DNA from: Gnetum montanum
Taxonomy: Eukaryota > Streptophyta > Gnetopsida > Gnetales > Gnetaceae
NCBI GenBank assembly: GCA_015680685.1
Contig: MNCI01036663.1
Span: forward strand, 229,351-293,350
Reading direction: 5' to 3'
Length of the DNA: 64,000 bases
Shown here: positions 49,380 to 61,248 of the stretch, one piece after another
Position numbering within the stretch: the first letter of the stretch is position 1
Layout: each line of letters starts with the position of its first letter
Notes under the pieces: generated by a model
Told to the model about the DNA's origin: nothing
What the model saw: the letters and a program-made list of their open reading frames with translations, nothing else
Databases searched by the model: none
Made by a program: the position numbers and the translations under genes

Positions 49380-50860
49380 ATAAGTTGTTAGAGGAGATTG
49401 GCTTCTCATCTTTAATTTAGTTTCTTTGTATTTTGAGAGTTCTCTTAATATAAGAGGGATTTTCTCCATTTCATTATGTTTTTCTTGTTTTCTAAGTTAG
49501 AATTGCTTGAAATTTTGGGAAATGGATCCTTTTGGAGCCTATTAACATAGCACCCTTACTTCATAGCAGAAGGCGGAAAAAGACAGAAATAACATGGGAA
49601 CTTCAAATTGAGTTTGTGGAAGGTTTCCTTAGGTTTTTATCATGTGTTCTTAATAAATATGATTAGTGTTTCATTCTTGTACACTTGTAGAGGAGAGAGT
49701 TCATGATATGTCTTAGTAAAATCTCTTAAGTGGATGAGAGATCGGAAAAAGAGTATTAGAGCACATTGAATGACTGCCTCAATGTTGCACCTTCAAGATC
49801 AATTATTGTGTATTGGCCAACATGTTCTAGTCTTTCTTATGTTTTGAATTCTTAGTTCTAGGTTGTGGAAGAGATTTTCCATTGGTTATGTCTCACATTG
49901 AGATCAATATGGTTGTATATAGTTTTGGTAATTTGTATTCATCATCATTAGACTATCTATAATTCTAGACTCAATCATACTAATAATATAAAAATTTCTT
50001 ATCTTTTGATGTTGTTGCTCTTCCTCTAGAAATCCATCTTTTTTGGATTTCTTTTGAATGTTCATCTTAAGGTTATGATACACTTACAACTATTGTTCAT
50101 AACTCATTATATTATGAATGCTTGTGTGTTAATTTTTCATACTCGTCACTTGGTACATCATTAAGTTCTTAATGACCTTAACTGTACCTTGTTCACTGTA
50201 CTTTGTTAACCCTTCTCTCTAACTTAACTTAACTTTAACTAATGTTCTTAGTTAAGTTTCTTCTTACTTAACTATACAAACTTCTTTCTACTCCACTAAG
50301 CTACTCGTATCTTAGCTTTATCTCTCATAAAACATTTTCTTTCGTAAGTCTTACTTTAATTTTGTCATCATAACTTTTCAAATGATCCTCGCTTCTTATT
50401 TAAGAAACTGGATCAAGCTACATATTGCACAACAAGAATATTCTATTCTTTAAGAATTGGATCATATATTAAAAAAATTGCACATGTCTTCTATAACACT
50501 TATTTATTAGTTCTACTGATGGAACTAATTACTCTTAATGCTTCTTTTTGTACTTACAACTTAGGAAATTCTTCCTTTGTACTTTTACTCATCACTATTA
50601 TTCATATTTTCTGGCTCATGAACATTACTTGTGGTTGTTTTTCCAATAATACTTTCTTGTTTCACTTGTTCTTACATACTTTTTGATTCATATCTTTCAT
50701 CACTTATTCTTCATTCTCATATTTCATATTATTCCATTATTCATCCTTGTATTACAAAATAGGAACTTATGCTCTCTTATACTTTGTAGGGAGTCATGCC
50801 TCATTGTGAATCATTGTAACTTTTTATAATTATTTATGAATTAAATTATGAAACCAAGGG
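49380..50860. other. AT-rich stretch without recognisable genes
   Basis: No coding frame, RNA gene or clear repeat. It does not visibly continue T2 after the B insertion. It may be the U3 part of the LTR-like fragment that follows. Confidence 0.45.
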
Positions 50861-51690
50861 TTGTAACTTAACATAGGAGTATATTCTATCACTTCTCTTT
50901 CAACATTGTTNTGATATTCTTCTTTTCATTTCTTTCAAAAGGTTTATATGATCCAATCTGTTAGTTATCATGGCAAAAATTTACAGCACTAAAACCAACA
51001 ATCATTAGACCTATAAATACCAATTTCAAACACCTTGAATACATTCTTCACTTCTTCACTTCTTCAACCCTTGAATTCTTGAACTCAAAAATCTTTTGGA
51101 AATTTTTAAGCACTAGAACCTTTAACAATCTCAAATACTTATAATCTTAGAGCATTTTGTGACACTTTTGAAGCAAACTTGTAACTACTTAAGCACACAG
51201 ACTCTCAGCATGATACCTTCTTTGTAATAAATGTTAATCACATACCTTACCTCCCTAGTGACCAATACTATAGATCTAGGTATTAGTCCTAGTATTTGGA
51301 AAGTACCTAGACCATGGAGTTGACTATAGAGTCAAAACTACTAGCTTCAACAAGCTTTGAACTTCATTAGTACAAACACCTTGTGCATTTAGGTAGACCA
51401 TTTGTACACATCTCAAACTCTTTATTTTTAATATTTGTACTGTAATAAAGTTTTTAGTTCATTTTTTGTGTAAGCTACTATCATTTCTTTCCATGCATTT
51501 TTTTCTATACTAGATCTAAATTATTATTACAATTTTTTTTACCCCCGTTTACACTTTTCAAGTTCTTGGGTGATCAACAAGACTGTCCAAGATGCCTTAG
51601 ATCTTATTTCTCATAATCCTTTGGGATCCAAGGCTAAAACTATTCCGCACCTAGAATTTATGGTTTGCCAACAACTAAATCTTTTAGGGA
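50861..51690 (+). repeat. LTR-like fragment related to the Tat-family LTR
   Basis: TATAAATA at 51012-51019 is followed by a CT-rich R region and AATAAAG near 51440. From about 51550 it aligns by eye with the U5 end at 23170-23300 (GGGTGATC, AAGACT, CTTAGATC, GGGATC, CAACAACTAA). No internal region of that family follows, so it is a solo or broken LTR beside the B' gag fragment. One N at 50911. Confidence 0.5.
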
Positions 51691-51829
51691 CAACAATACC
51701 TAGTTCCTTATTGAAGGAAGTATCTTAAGTTGAGTTATATTATGCAAGGGGACTACAAATGTTTCTTTATCATTCAAGGGTTGCATTTTTTTCACTATTA
51801 ATTAAATTTAATTATTTCTTCAATTAAAT

Positions 51830-52348
51830 GAATTTAGTTAATAAATCATTAAAAGTATTCAAATTAGGAGTTCATCTCAACCATATTGAAATATTTGGAT
51901 TAATAGAACTCAAATATGTCTCTTTAAAAATTTCATCTAGTCACCTATATTGTTACTAGAATATGCCACAAATCCTCTAAAATGTAATGTTGAACTCTCT
52001 AACTGATTTCTTTGTATTCCTTTTTGTTTGAGCTAATCTAAAATAATGTTTCTATTGATCACCAAATGAAGCTATGAATATATTTTTCATATCATCCTAG
52101 CCCATAATACAATTGTTTAATAAGTTAGAATATCAAATTTCAGTCATATCCCTTACATTTGCTACAAAAAACCTATAAGCTTTATCTTGATATTGGACAT
52201 TTTCATGTGCTAATGCTAACTCAAATAAATGCACATACTCTTCAATGAAGTAAGCTTTTCTAGGAATATAAGATTCATGTAAATATTCATAAACTACCTT
52301 AGGGATATCATGATAATTAAGAAATCTTAGGGGTGTCACCTTTGCCAA
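51830..52348 (-). pseudogene. gag fragment of a B relative (B')
   Basis: The open frame 52348-52133 (71 codons; LFELALAHENVQYQDKAYRFFVANV) and its continuation to about 51830 (YSNLLNN, DDMKNIFIASFGDQ, REFNITF) match the gag of element B block for block. It is cut on the left by the LTR-like fragment at 50861-51690. No protease or pol of this copy remains. Confidence 0.75.
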
Positions 52349-52622
52349 GGGTTTACTAGTGGTGAATTTTTCATATTGTGATTTCTTTTAATTGTTGAAT
52401 TCCTAGAGCTTCTTCTTCTGATTTTAATATCTAATAAACTAGATAAAAGAGGTGAACTTCTCATCATTCTTGTTTCAATCCACTACTTATCCATACACAA
52501 ATATTTTTCTTCTCTTCTTCAAACAAATAGTTAGTCTTATAATCAAGATATTCTTTAGGATTTTCAAATTTTCTAGACCTCTCAAGATGTTTAATCATCA
52601 ATAGAACAAAACCTTAATCAAG

Positions 52623-53400
52623 CCCTACTTCTAGTGCTAAACTATTAATGATCACTTTGAACTCATTTCCAGTTGCCAATATTTTTGGTCCCTAGCTATA
52701 CAACTAAAATTACTTAGATAGGGGGTTCTTTCAAACTCAAATTTTAGTGTTTGTTGGTTTTTGGCAATACTAAGGCTTGGATACCTTCAAATAAAACTCA
52801 ATGGTTATATGAGTGGTATATTTTCAATTCTATACTTACTACAAGCCATGTACTATTTTAAAATTTTAATAGAAAATCATAGTTTTAAAGAAAGATTCAT
52901 CCAATGTTTAGAAAACAATCCTACAAATAGACTACCAATCGTTCCTAGTTAAATTCTACAAGAAAATTGGAAATACAACAATATTCATCAAATTTGTAGC
53001 ATAAAATAGTAGAATTGCATAAAATCTTAAGCATTAAAATGAGCAATCACCAATATGAGAAAATAATCCAAAAATAAAGCCATTTTGGTCAATCAATGAT
53101 GATAAAAATTGTTGAATCCTACATTATGATAAGCAATTCAAACAATTCCAAGAAATGAACGATAAGATACACTATGATTTTTACTAATAGCTGAACCACA
53201 AAGATAAAAGAAAAAACAATAACAAATTTTAGATTAAAGGCTAATAGCTAAATCAAATATTACTTAAAAATTTCATTATATAAAATTTTCTATTAATATT
53301 TTCCAAATGATTCCCTTTCTGCCTTTTATGAAAAAGGCCAAGCCTTTTCATAGCCAAAATATAAACTAATCAGTTATAACTTAAAGAAATAGTTATAACT
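52623..53400 (-). repeat. 5' LTR region of B' with primer-site-like motif
   Basis: CACTAGAAGTAGGG (52636-52623, minus strand) corresponds to the motif at 46428-46415. The sequence to its right follows 46440-47600 of element B (CAAATAAAACTCAATGG, then AAGAAAATTGGAAATA) with strong divergence. The right end is not defined. Confidence 0.5.
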
Positions 53401-53529
53401 ACAAAGAAATTACAAAATAATTATTAGCATGAACTCCTAGGCACTCCATTCTTAATAGCATATTTAATGAATTTTAAATGTCAGTTACTTCTAAATTTCT
53501 ACAATGGTTGAAGTTTCTACTGTAAATTC

Positions 53530-54065
53530 CTTAACATGTTTATTTTCTAGCAAGAATTTCTAGCTTTCTCCTTCTTTGCTCTTTTACTTCTATCAACTAG
53601 TTAAAGACATCTAAATCCAAGGCTTTATCTAATTTGTTAATTTTCCATGAGAAGCAATTTTCCTTCATTTTATTCAATTGAGCTTTGTTGAATCATCTAG
53701 ATAATATATGATTCTCCTATTCAAACTATCTACTGACCAATAATTCCTATCCTTTACCCTATTCTTCAGGAAGAAATATGAAGAGGGATCTTCTAAGCTC
53801 ATCCTCCACATACTACTTGTACATATTCACCAATTCTTCATTCATGAAAGAATACATGACATCATTTTCTTAGTGCTAATGGGCCTTCCTAAAATCCTTG
53901 TTAGGATTATAGAACCTATGTTTTTCTTTTGAAAAGGCTACTTTCTCAAATTTGACATTTATATTGATTATATGATGGGCATTCTCAAAGTACCAAAAAT
54001 CAATTTGCAAAGGAAAAATCTAATCTACCATGTAATTATGCTTTAGCAAGCTATTCTACATTTTT
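53530..54065 (-). pseudogene. Decayed reading frame, unidentified, charged C-terminus
   Basis: On the minus strand one frame reads through about 178 codons with ten internal stops but no frameshift: FPLQIDFWYFENAHHIIN, VKFEKVAFSKEKHRFYNP, ENDVMYSFMNEELVNMYK, and a Lys/Glu/Arg-rich, helix-like end (LIEVKEQRRRKLEILARK). Eight of the ten stops are TAG, one TAA and one TGA. That a single phase is kept suggests a real former gene. I do not recognise it. Coding-like but frameshifted pieces (LRMEQVVIDEIRDKCKG) continue upstream to about 54240. It could be part of an accessory ORF of a B relative or a fragment of another element. Confidence 0.5.
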
Positions 54066-54733
54066 CTTCCTACTTCTAGAACAACTAAGTAAGAAGGCAC
54101 AAATTATGGCAACTTCCTTGGCCTTCCTCAAATCCCCCTATAATAATTTCTATATAATGGACATGAAAGAACACTCATCCTTTACACTTATCCCTAATTT
54201 CATCTATGACAACTTGTTCCATCCTTAGCATAGCTTTGTTAATAAGAAATTAACATAGGAGTGGATAAAAAATATGTATAAGAAATTCGAAGATCTAAAC
54301 ATCAAAATAATATTTATGATATACAATAGGGTAAAAGTCATAGTAGGTCCATTTTTTTTTCTTTCTTTAGCATATATGAGGAAAAAGGCTTAACTCTTTC
54401 AAGACTTGGGATTGTACTCAAAACATGATCTAATATATGTCAAAGTGCTACAATGAATAAGAATCAATCTCAATCTTATTATTGTTCATGGAATGTCTCT
54501 AGGTAAATTTCCACTCAAATAAGAAGTGCTACAACTGACTTAGACCCACACTATAGGCACTTACTAACTATTCTCTAAGACTATGAAATAAAACTGCAAA
54601 GATTCAACTACTCTATTGACAAAAGAATGGCAAATACATGATAGGTGCACATGTATTTATAAGTGAAAACACATATGCATCAATGCATCATCCCTTGTGT
54701 CGATGGTATCTAATGAAGTGTCATTAGTCAATG
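54066..54733. other. Spacer left of element D
   Basis: It contains frameshifted coding-like remnants to about 54240 and then AT-rich sequence with nothing I recognise up to the LTR of D. Confidence 0.4.
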
Positions 54734-55598
54734 TGTTGACTAGGCTATGTATATGGGGCCACATACATGGGGCCACATCGATGTGGCCCCATCGAGATAG
54801 TCTTCCATGCGTCAACCTGGCCCCATTTACGCGGAGCCTGTTTCGGCCTATAAATAAGAGGGTCGTCCATCTCACTTAGGTACCTTTTATTTAGTTGTAG
54901 TGAAGCTCTTGTACTTTTTTCCCATAGGAGATAGAATATTTTCAAAGTGCTCACAGCAGGTGTAAGAAAAGTGACCAGCTCTTTATTCGAGTGTTGATGT
55001 ATCTGAGCCCATTGGCATGAATGGCAATAAAGACAAACTCTTCAAGCATTCCTTGCAACATTTGGACTTAGCCATTTAATGCATTCAATAGTTAAATATG
55101 TTTATACTTAGATTTATGTTATTGTTATTTTAATTGCTATCACTCTCTTGTAGTTCATAAAACACCATAAGTACGACCATCTCGAACATAAACCCAACAC
55201 TTGGTAACCCAGTGATGCTTAACCTCTGGTAATCTAGTAGTGTTTAGGAGATGCTTAGAACATGCCTAGAAGATGGGATCAGATACTTATGGTAGAAGTA
55301 GTTAAGATTTAGATTAAGATAATCATAGATTACTTAATACTCTAGCCTTACTTTCCAAGATAATTAGATGCCAAAAGATAAGTAAAATGATATAAAAATC
55401 ATTAACCTTAATATCACTTAACCATCACAATTAGAACATCACAAGTGAGGTTAGGAAGACAACGACCATTCTAACCCAAGGTTTTCTAGTTAGTGTCTAG
55501 TTTATGTTAAGTGCTTACAATCTACAAAATTCGACTAAGTCACATGTTAATGCCCGTGATTTGTATGGTTGGGCGTAGAGGTACCTAGCCACTCATCA
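54734..55598 (+). repeat. 5' LTR of element D
   Basis: The right end (CTAGCCACTCATCA) is the same as in C. The left end is inferred as TGTTGAC because the TATA box (54849-54856) then lies at offset 115 (112 in C) and the length is 865 bp (867 in C). U3 carries GGGGCCACATACATG followed by a palindromic GGCCACATCGATGTGGCC. Confidence 0.75.
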
Positions 55599-55617
55599 TT
55601 GGCACCATTGCCTAGGA
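55599..55617 (+). other. Primer binding site of element D
   Basis: TTGGCACCATTGCCTAGGA directly after the LTR CA; better preserved than in C and similar to the Athila/Tat TGGCGCCGTTGCC-type site. Confidence 0.7.
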
Positions 55618-55765
55618 ACTATTAGTCTTGCATGCACCATCTAACCTTAGTGACCTTATCATCCAATTCATTGGAACGGATCAGGGATAGAAACATTTAC
55701 ACACACTAGGTGGATTAAAGTAAATTGTAAGGTACACTAATTACATGGACCATCTAACGTCCAAC

Positions 55766-57570
55766 ATGTCTTCTCACAGGAGAGATGTATCCAACCCACC
55801 GATGCCACAAGAATGTCGGGTGGTATACAAACATCCCAATGATTATGTCCCTGAATTCACCTTCATCCTACATTAAGATGAGCATCTATGATGGTGGGAC
55901 ATGGAAGGAAACATCATGCTACCACCTGACCAATTGGTCCCTGGAATGTTGTTCCACAATCTGACCAGACTTGGCATCCAAGACTATGGTGTGGAGTACA
56001 TCATGGAGGACCATGACTACTAGGAATATCATCCCATTGAGGCCCAATGTGCACGAGATCAACAGCAGGTAGAATGATATGAACACATGAAGGGAAAATA
56101 GTTCAGTAACCCCTTATTCTTGCAAGGGCTATAGGATGATGGAGAACCTCTCTTTCATGATTCCCATTCGGCCAAACTTCCTCTGGGGTAGCGCATCATT
56201 CAGTCCATCATCCAGAACAAGCCCCCAAGTGATCAAGGTCCCCAAGGGGATGGAGGGTCACATGGGAGAAGCCACGGTTTGGGCAATGATAGGTAGGATG
56301 ATGGAGGCCATCATCAGGGCAAAGGGGGAGATCGACACTGGAGCGGTGGTGATTCCTCTCTTTCGTCTCCATCCTCTCATTTGCCTCTACCATCACCCAG
56401 TTTAGATTATGATCATAAATAGGGTAGAAAGGAGCAAGGAGATGGTGGTCATGATGATCGAAGAAACTATCATGGAGAAACACACGAACAATCACATGGG
56501 GCTCACTATCATGAAAGAAGGGATAGCCAAAATCATGACAGACACCGTGGGGATCAGCAAGACTATGACTCGAATGAGCCATTGTTGACTACTCAGAGCA
56601 TGCTCCACATAGCCAAGGTAGTTCAAATACATAGCAGGCATGTGAAAGATAGTTAGATCAAATGAATAGACGTGAACAATATCCCCAGATTTGAAGGGGG
56701 ATACAATTGTGATCCACAAACTCACTTGCAAGAGTTCCATGATGCTTGCACGTTGCAGAACATTGACAATGATTGGCAGAAGCTCATGCTATTTCCTCAC
56801 ACACTCATAAAGGTGGCAAAGAGTTGGTACCAGTCCTTAGAACCGAAATCAATCAGAAGATGGATTATGATGCTTGAAATCTTCAATGACAAGTATCAAA
56901 CATACTCCAGAGTGGCGAACTTGAGACATCAGATCCAAGGGTGGAAATAGGGTAATCATGAGCCATTGGATGTGGCCATGAGTAGATATTATTCACAACT
57001 ACACCAATGCCCTGGTCATGGCTACTCTTAGCGGGCACAACTTCACCATATCATTTATCGGCTCTGCTCTGAAACTAGAAAGATCCTTGGTGTGTACGCC
57101 TAGGGGCGATTATCAGAATTAAGGGTCCATCAACTATAGTACCTCATTGAGAAAGTGGCCAAGGATGAGGGGAAGTTGAGAAAGAAGGAGAGTGTAGAAG
57201 AGTTTAATCAGGACCCTAAAATCAGATAAATGAAGGACTCATTTTGCAACGAGGAGGAGGAATCACCACTAGAAGCAGTGGTGAACAGAAAAACCTTACC
57301 CCTGGCAAAAATTTGCATCTAAAATTTCATCAAAGGTTGATAAGATGTGGAACTCTCTACATAAGAAATTCCAAAGTGTGCTAAAAATTACAGAAGAGTC
57401 CAGAGAGCAAGGTAATGATTGAGATCGGTGTAGGAAGAAGGAAGCTAAACATGCCCACCATAAGGGTAAGGGAAAAGTTTCTGTAGCAGAACAGGTTGTA
57501 GACTCTAACACAGAGGAAGACGATGAATGTGGCATATGCCAGTATGAACATACTAAAGGATGTTGCCCTG
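55766..57570 (+). pseudogene. gag of element D
   Basis: The start ATGTCTTCTCACAGG is shared with C. N-terminal part to about 56400; a His/Asp/Arg-rich low-complexity stretch at 56430-56570 (HYHERRDSQNHDRHRGDQQ); and the gag core, open at 56672-56950 (FEGGYNCDPQTHLQEFHDA, SWYQSLEPKSIRRW, KYQTYSRVANLRHQIQGW), continuing with stops to about 57120. Then come an acidic linker, a basic stretch (HHKGKGK) and the zinc-knuckle-like motif at 57528-57566. It is nearly identical in plan to copy E on the minus strand at the left edge. Stops are mostly TAG. Confidence 0.85.
57528..57566 (+). other. Zinc-knuckle-like motif in gag of element D
   Basis: CGICQYEHTKGCC, spacing C-x2-C-x3-H-x4-C, identical spacing to copies C and E. 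Confidence 0.75.
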
Positions 57571-58329
57571 TGGTGTTACATCTTCAAGAGTCTGGGGTGT
57601 ATGCGTTGAACCCTCACTTAGCAAGGAGGAAAACACCTTGAAGGTTGCCTTACCCATAAGGCAACCCAAGGTAGTTCCACTAGCCATAAGGATATTACAT
57701 AAGTGGAATGCCACTGCAACCTTATGAATACCTCCAGCAGTGGCAGCAACCACAAGTGTGGGGAATGCCACCTCCAAGGCAGCATTACCCTTACCAATAG
57801 CCAGATCCCTACAGGTACTATGTTCAACAACCGGTCTCTCCACAGGACTCTTCTATCCATGCCGCATTTATAAATTATTACCATCCCCTAGAATATTTTA
57901 GACTACAATCTCCAGCACCCAGGGTAGGAAAGCCCACATCTTTACTATCCTCCATCACCTTCTCCTGCCACTCCTTCTCCACAACATCCCACTCAACTAC
58001 CAATTGCTCCACCTATGCAGGGGGAGATACCACCATAGCCATAGCAACGCAATGTTGTTAGGGTTGTCAATGTACAACCAGCTCCTTAGCTGAATGGACC
58101 AGAAGCCAAGCCATAGAATTGTCCCTTCTTCTAGTCCAATAATGTATGTACACCCTCACACCCACCTGTGGCTGGTGCCTCTGAACCTCAAAATGCCTCC
58201 ACTATTCCACTGCTCGAGTGGCCTTCAAACCAAACATCCTCCAACGTACAAACGTTCATGCTCACACGTAGTGACTGACTGCATAAAAGCATGCCATCTT
58301 CCTTGAAAATTAATTGATCCAAGTAGTCC

Positions 58330-59170
58330 CCTCATCCATCTTTAGGTGGTAGGAAATGAGCCATGTGAAGCTCTTCTGGACTCGAGGTCAAGAGTCAATT
58401 TGATCTCACATGACATGTACAAGAATTGGAACTTTTCCCCATTAAAGAAGAACACCATTTAGCTTGAACTGGTAGACCAATTCATCATTGTTCCCTTGGG
58501 AGTGGTGGAGGACATTGTGACCACTATTTTTGGGTGGTCATATCTTGCTGATTTCCTTGTCATCAATGTTGAACATTGCAAAGGAAACTTTCCAACCATA
58601 ATGGAAACGGCCTAGTTGAGCATAGTGGATGCAAGACTAGGACTCTGAGATTTTTCCCTTGAAATATTAAAGAAAAATCCATTTGGAAAGATCGAGAAGA
58701 AGTGTGTTCCATGCATCATCTACAATGACTCAAGGTGTAACTGTGTGCAGTAGTTATGGTCTACCAAGCAGACATCCATTCACGCATGTAGGCAGTGTAC
58801 TGAAGAATCACAAGTCTAGCAATGCTTGTACGTAGTAGCCACAACTCAAGAAGGCACCCAGTGGCTGATAGCTGATCCTACTAGTAGAAAATTATGCATG
58901 GAACCAACTAAGGAGCTTGTAAGCGCCCACATAGGAAGCATGAACCATTTGGAAGAGGTTCATCAACAAGTGTCCATTGTTGATGACCATGGTGACTGGG
59001 GAAATTTGCAAATCCCTAAAAGGTTCAAACAAGAGCCCTTGGAACTCAAACCTTTCCATGAGCTCCACCTAATTGGAGATACCACCTCATTATCACTGGG
59101 ACAACCTCTCTCCATCTTTTTCATCTCCTCCTTTCTGCCCAGTTGTGGGGGAGACTGTCTTCCATGCTGA
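58330..59170 (+). pseudogene. Protease of element D and C-terminal tail
   Basis: The retropepsin-like segment has the active-site region LLDSRSRVNLISHDMY (D-S-G changed to D-S-R), then LVDQFIIVPLGVVEDIV, FLVINVEHCKGNFPTIM and LSIVDARLGL, following the usual plant gypsy order of active site, PLGVVE strand and the C-terminal block. A tail frame at 58826-59170 (114 codons open) ends in ELKPFHELHL and a stop after CGGDCLPC. No RT follows. Copy E carries the same protease at 355-113. Confidence 0.75.
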
Positions 59171-60720
59171 TCCATTCCACTATGCTCCTCACTATTTTTG
59201 GAATTTTTTGTTTTACACTTTTTTGTTTTTCAACATCATTCAAACATTTGGAAATTATTGTTAAATTTTTCCTTTATTTATTTATTTTTCTATTTCTTTA
59301 TTATTTTTTATTTCTAAGTATGTGTGTGTTTCATTCTCAAGTGATCACTAATAAGTCATCTTTTTTTCATCAGGTTTGGCGCAGATGGTTTTTGTTGCAA
59401 TGGGTCAGTATGGGTAGCCACTTATTTTACCTCACTCCTACCCTCGCATTGTTGTTCTTGGATTTTGTGTCTACTTTTACTTCATAATATTGGTAGTTAG
59501 TCCATGTCATCCACCCATTAATCCACTGCATGGTTTTCTAACTCTTGGGAAAGTGCAATCCCGTTTCACTTAAAAACATTTTAATTAATGTGTGACTTGT
59601 GTAGTTCCTAGACTCAGGGATGACCCCATTGTTGGAATTTGGTGTGACTTCAAGGGGAATGTAAAATTTGTTGTGCAATTCTACCGCTTGGGCAATAGAA
59701 GTGCCCTTTTGGATTTCTTTCCACTCCAAGTTCTTCTCGACAAGGAAGCTCCTTGGAAATTTAACCTTGCATGGTGTGATCCTCACCAAAAAAACAAACA
59801 AAACAAAAAAAAAACATAAAACATGAGGATTCAAAGCACACCACTTGGTCGAATGCATGCACACAAGCATGGGTCTTTGCATGGTGTGGTTCCTACGAAA
59901 CAAAGGAAAACATAAGAATAAAATCTTAATCATGTGGGAATTCAATGCACACCCCTTAGACCTCCTTGCACGGGCCACAAGCACTAGTTATGGGACTTCC
60001 TTTGTCCCCTCTAACTTGGTCCCATTTCACTTCCTTCCTCTCACATCTATTCAAGTGATGGCTCTCTGCAGGTGCATTCCTGTCCACTTGGGGGATGGAT
60101 AGGTCTTCGCATGTTGCTACGATGTCATTGGATGTGGATGGTTTTGGGTCTGAACTCAGGCAAGGTCCTATCAGGTCACTTAATCACAACTTCACAAAAA
60201 TTTTCATGTGCCTGATAATTGAAATTCCACTCTCACTCCTCTCTCTCCACCCATTTCTCTCCATGACTCACCTCATTTCCCATCTTATGTTTTGATCATT
60301 TGTCATGATTACTATGAACTCCTAATGCTTTGGTAGGTTCTCATCGATGGGTATATTAAGTTGCGATCACCATTCCTTAGCACCGAGGCCCACGGACCCT
60401 GATGTTGGGGATATGCAAGGGCTATAAAGGCTATTACCTACTATGGGGAGGATCTACTTGCATATTCTTAGTGCTTCTCATTAATCTTCCATCCTTGGGG
60501 TTGGTTGGTGGCTTATCTCTGCGCTATTCATCATTCGATTTCTTTCCTGCGGAGTTCTTTCTTACCACATTCTCCCATGTTGACTCTTTTTCGAGCCCAT
60601 TTTACCTTCCTCATATGCTCAGCCATGTTCCAGGCCTCTCATGCTCTTTGCCCATCCCAAGTTGTTGTTTTAAATTCATTTTTTGGGCTTTTTCTAGGTT
60701 GGTCAATGTTGGTCAACAGG
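59171..60720 (+). other. Non-coding spacer of element D between protease and ORF2
   Basis: It begins with a T-rich tract (59180-59310) like C. Reading frames here overlap on both strands and are not conserved in C. The block at 60438-60464 is conserved. Confidence 0.6.
60438..60464 (+). other. Conserved non-coding block, D copy
   Basis: Twenty-three of 27 bases are identical to 28162-28188 of element C, centred on TGGGGAGGA and ending ACTTGCATA. Confidence 0.6.
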
Positions 60721-60754
60721 TGTGAACCCCTGCGTATACGGGGCCCTGTATATG

Positions 60755-60830
60755 CAACCCCCTACATATACGAAGCCACATATATGCAACCCCATCAATG
60801 TAGCACCCAACCCCTATATATATGGTCTTT
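60755..60830 (+). promoter_or_regulatory. Internal U3-like promoter block upstream of ORF2 (element D)
   Basis: 60775-60807 matches the LTR U3 of the same element at 54758-54790 in 25 of 33 bases without gaps (GCCACATAyATG, then CATCrATGT). It is followed by CTATATATATGG (60814-60825), identical to the TATA-like 12-mer of C at 28578-28589. It lies about 420 bp before the ORF2 ATG. C and D each resemble their own LTR rather than each other in the upstream words. Confidence 0.65.
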
Positions 60831-60981
60831 GCACTTTCATTTTCCATCATTTGAAACAAAATTTGGGGGGAGATTTTGCCATTTTTTTGCCTAACTCTTC
60901 CCTAAGCACCTATGTTCTATCGCGTGTCTTCATCAACTGACCCTTGCCCTTTTAAGCAATCGGAGGTATGCTCTCAGGTGT

Positions 60982-61038
60982 GGGGGGGGGGGGTGAGGCC
61001 TATGTGTAGTTAATTAATTAATTAATTAGTTAATTAAG
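60982..61038. repeat. G12 homopolymer and (TTAA)n run
   Basis: Twelve G (60982-60993), then about seven TTAA/ATTA units at 61009-61038, in the ORF2 leader of D. Low-complexity; the homopolymer length may be inexact in the assembly. Confidence 0.9.
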
Positions 61039-61248
61039 ACCTCACACCTCTAAGGGAAGAAACAAAAACAACCATTTAGACTTCAACTCATCCCTTGTTT
61101 CTTTTGGATTTAACCCATGAATTAACACTCTAGGGGACTTAATGGAATTCCCATGTCAACAACATAACTTAGTCAAACTGAGAAGGTGTATAAGGACCAT
61201 CTTGAGCTACTTATGCACAGTGTAATGGGTGGTTATGTTTGATTGTAG

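Noticed and set aside
56208-56582. Minus-strand ORF of 124 codons, His/Asp-rich
   Set aside because: Antisense to the charged low-complexity part of D gag; the composition explains the open frame.
59538-59984. Minus-strand ORF of 148 codons in the D spacer
   Set aside because: Overlapped by several unrelated plus-strand frames, not conserved in C, and without recognisable domain.
60402-60894. Two overlapping plus-strand ORFs before ORF2 of D
   Set aside because: They span the conserved non-coding block and the U3-like block; C has stops and different frames here, so nucleotide, not protein, similarity is conserved.
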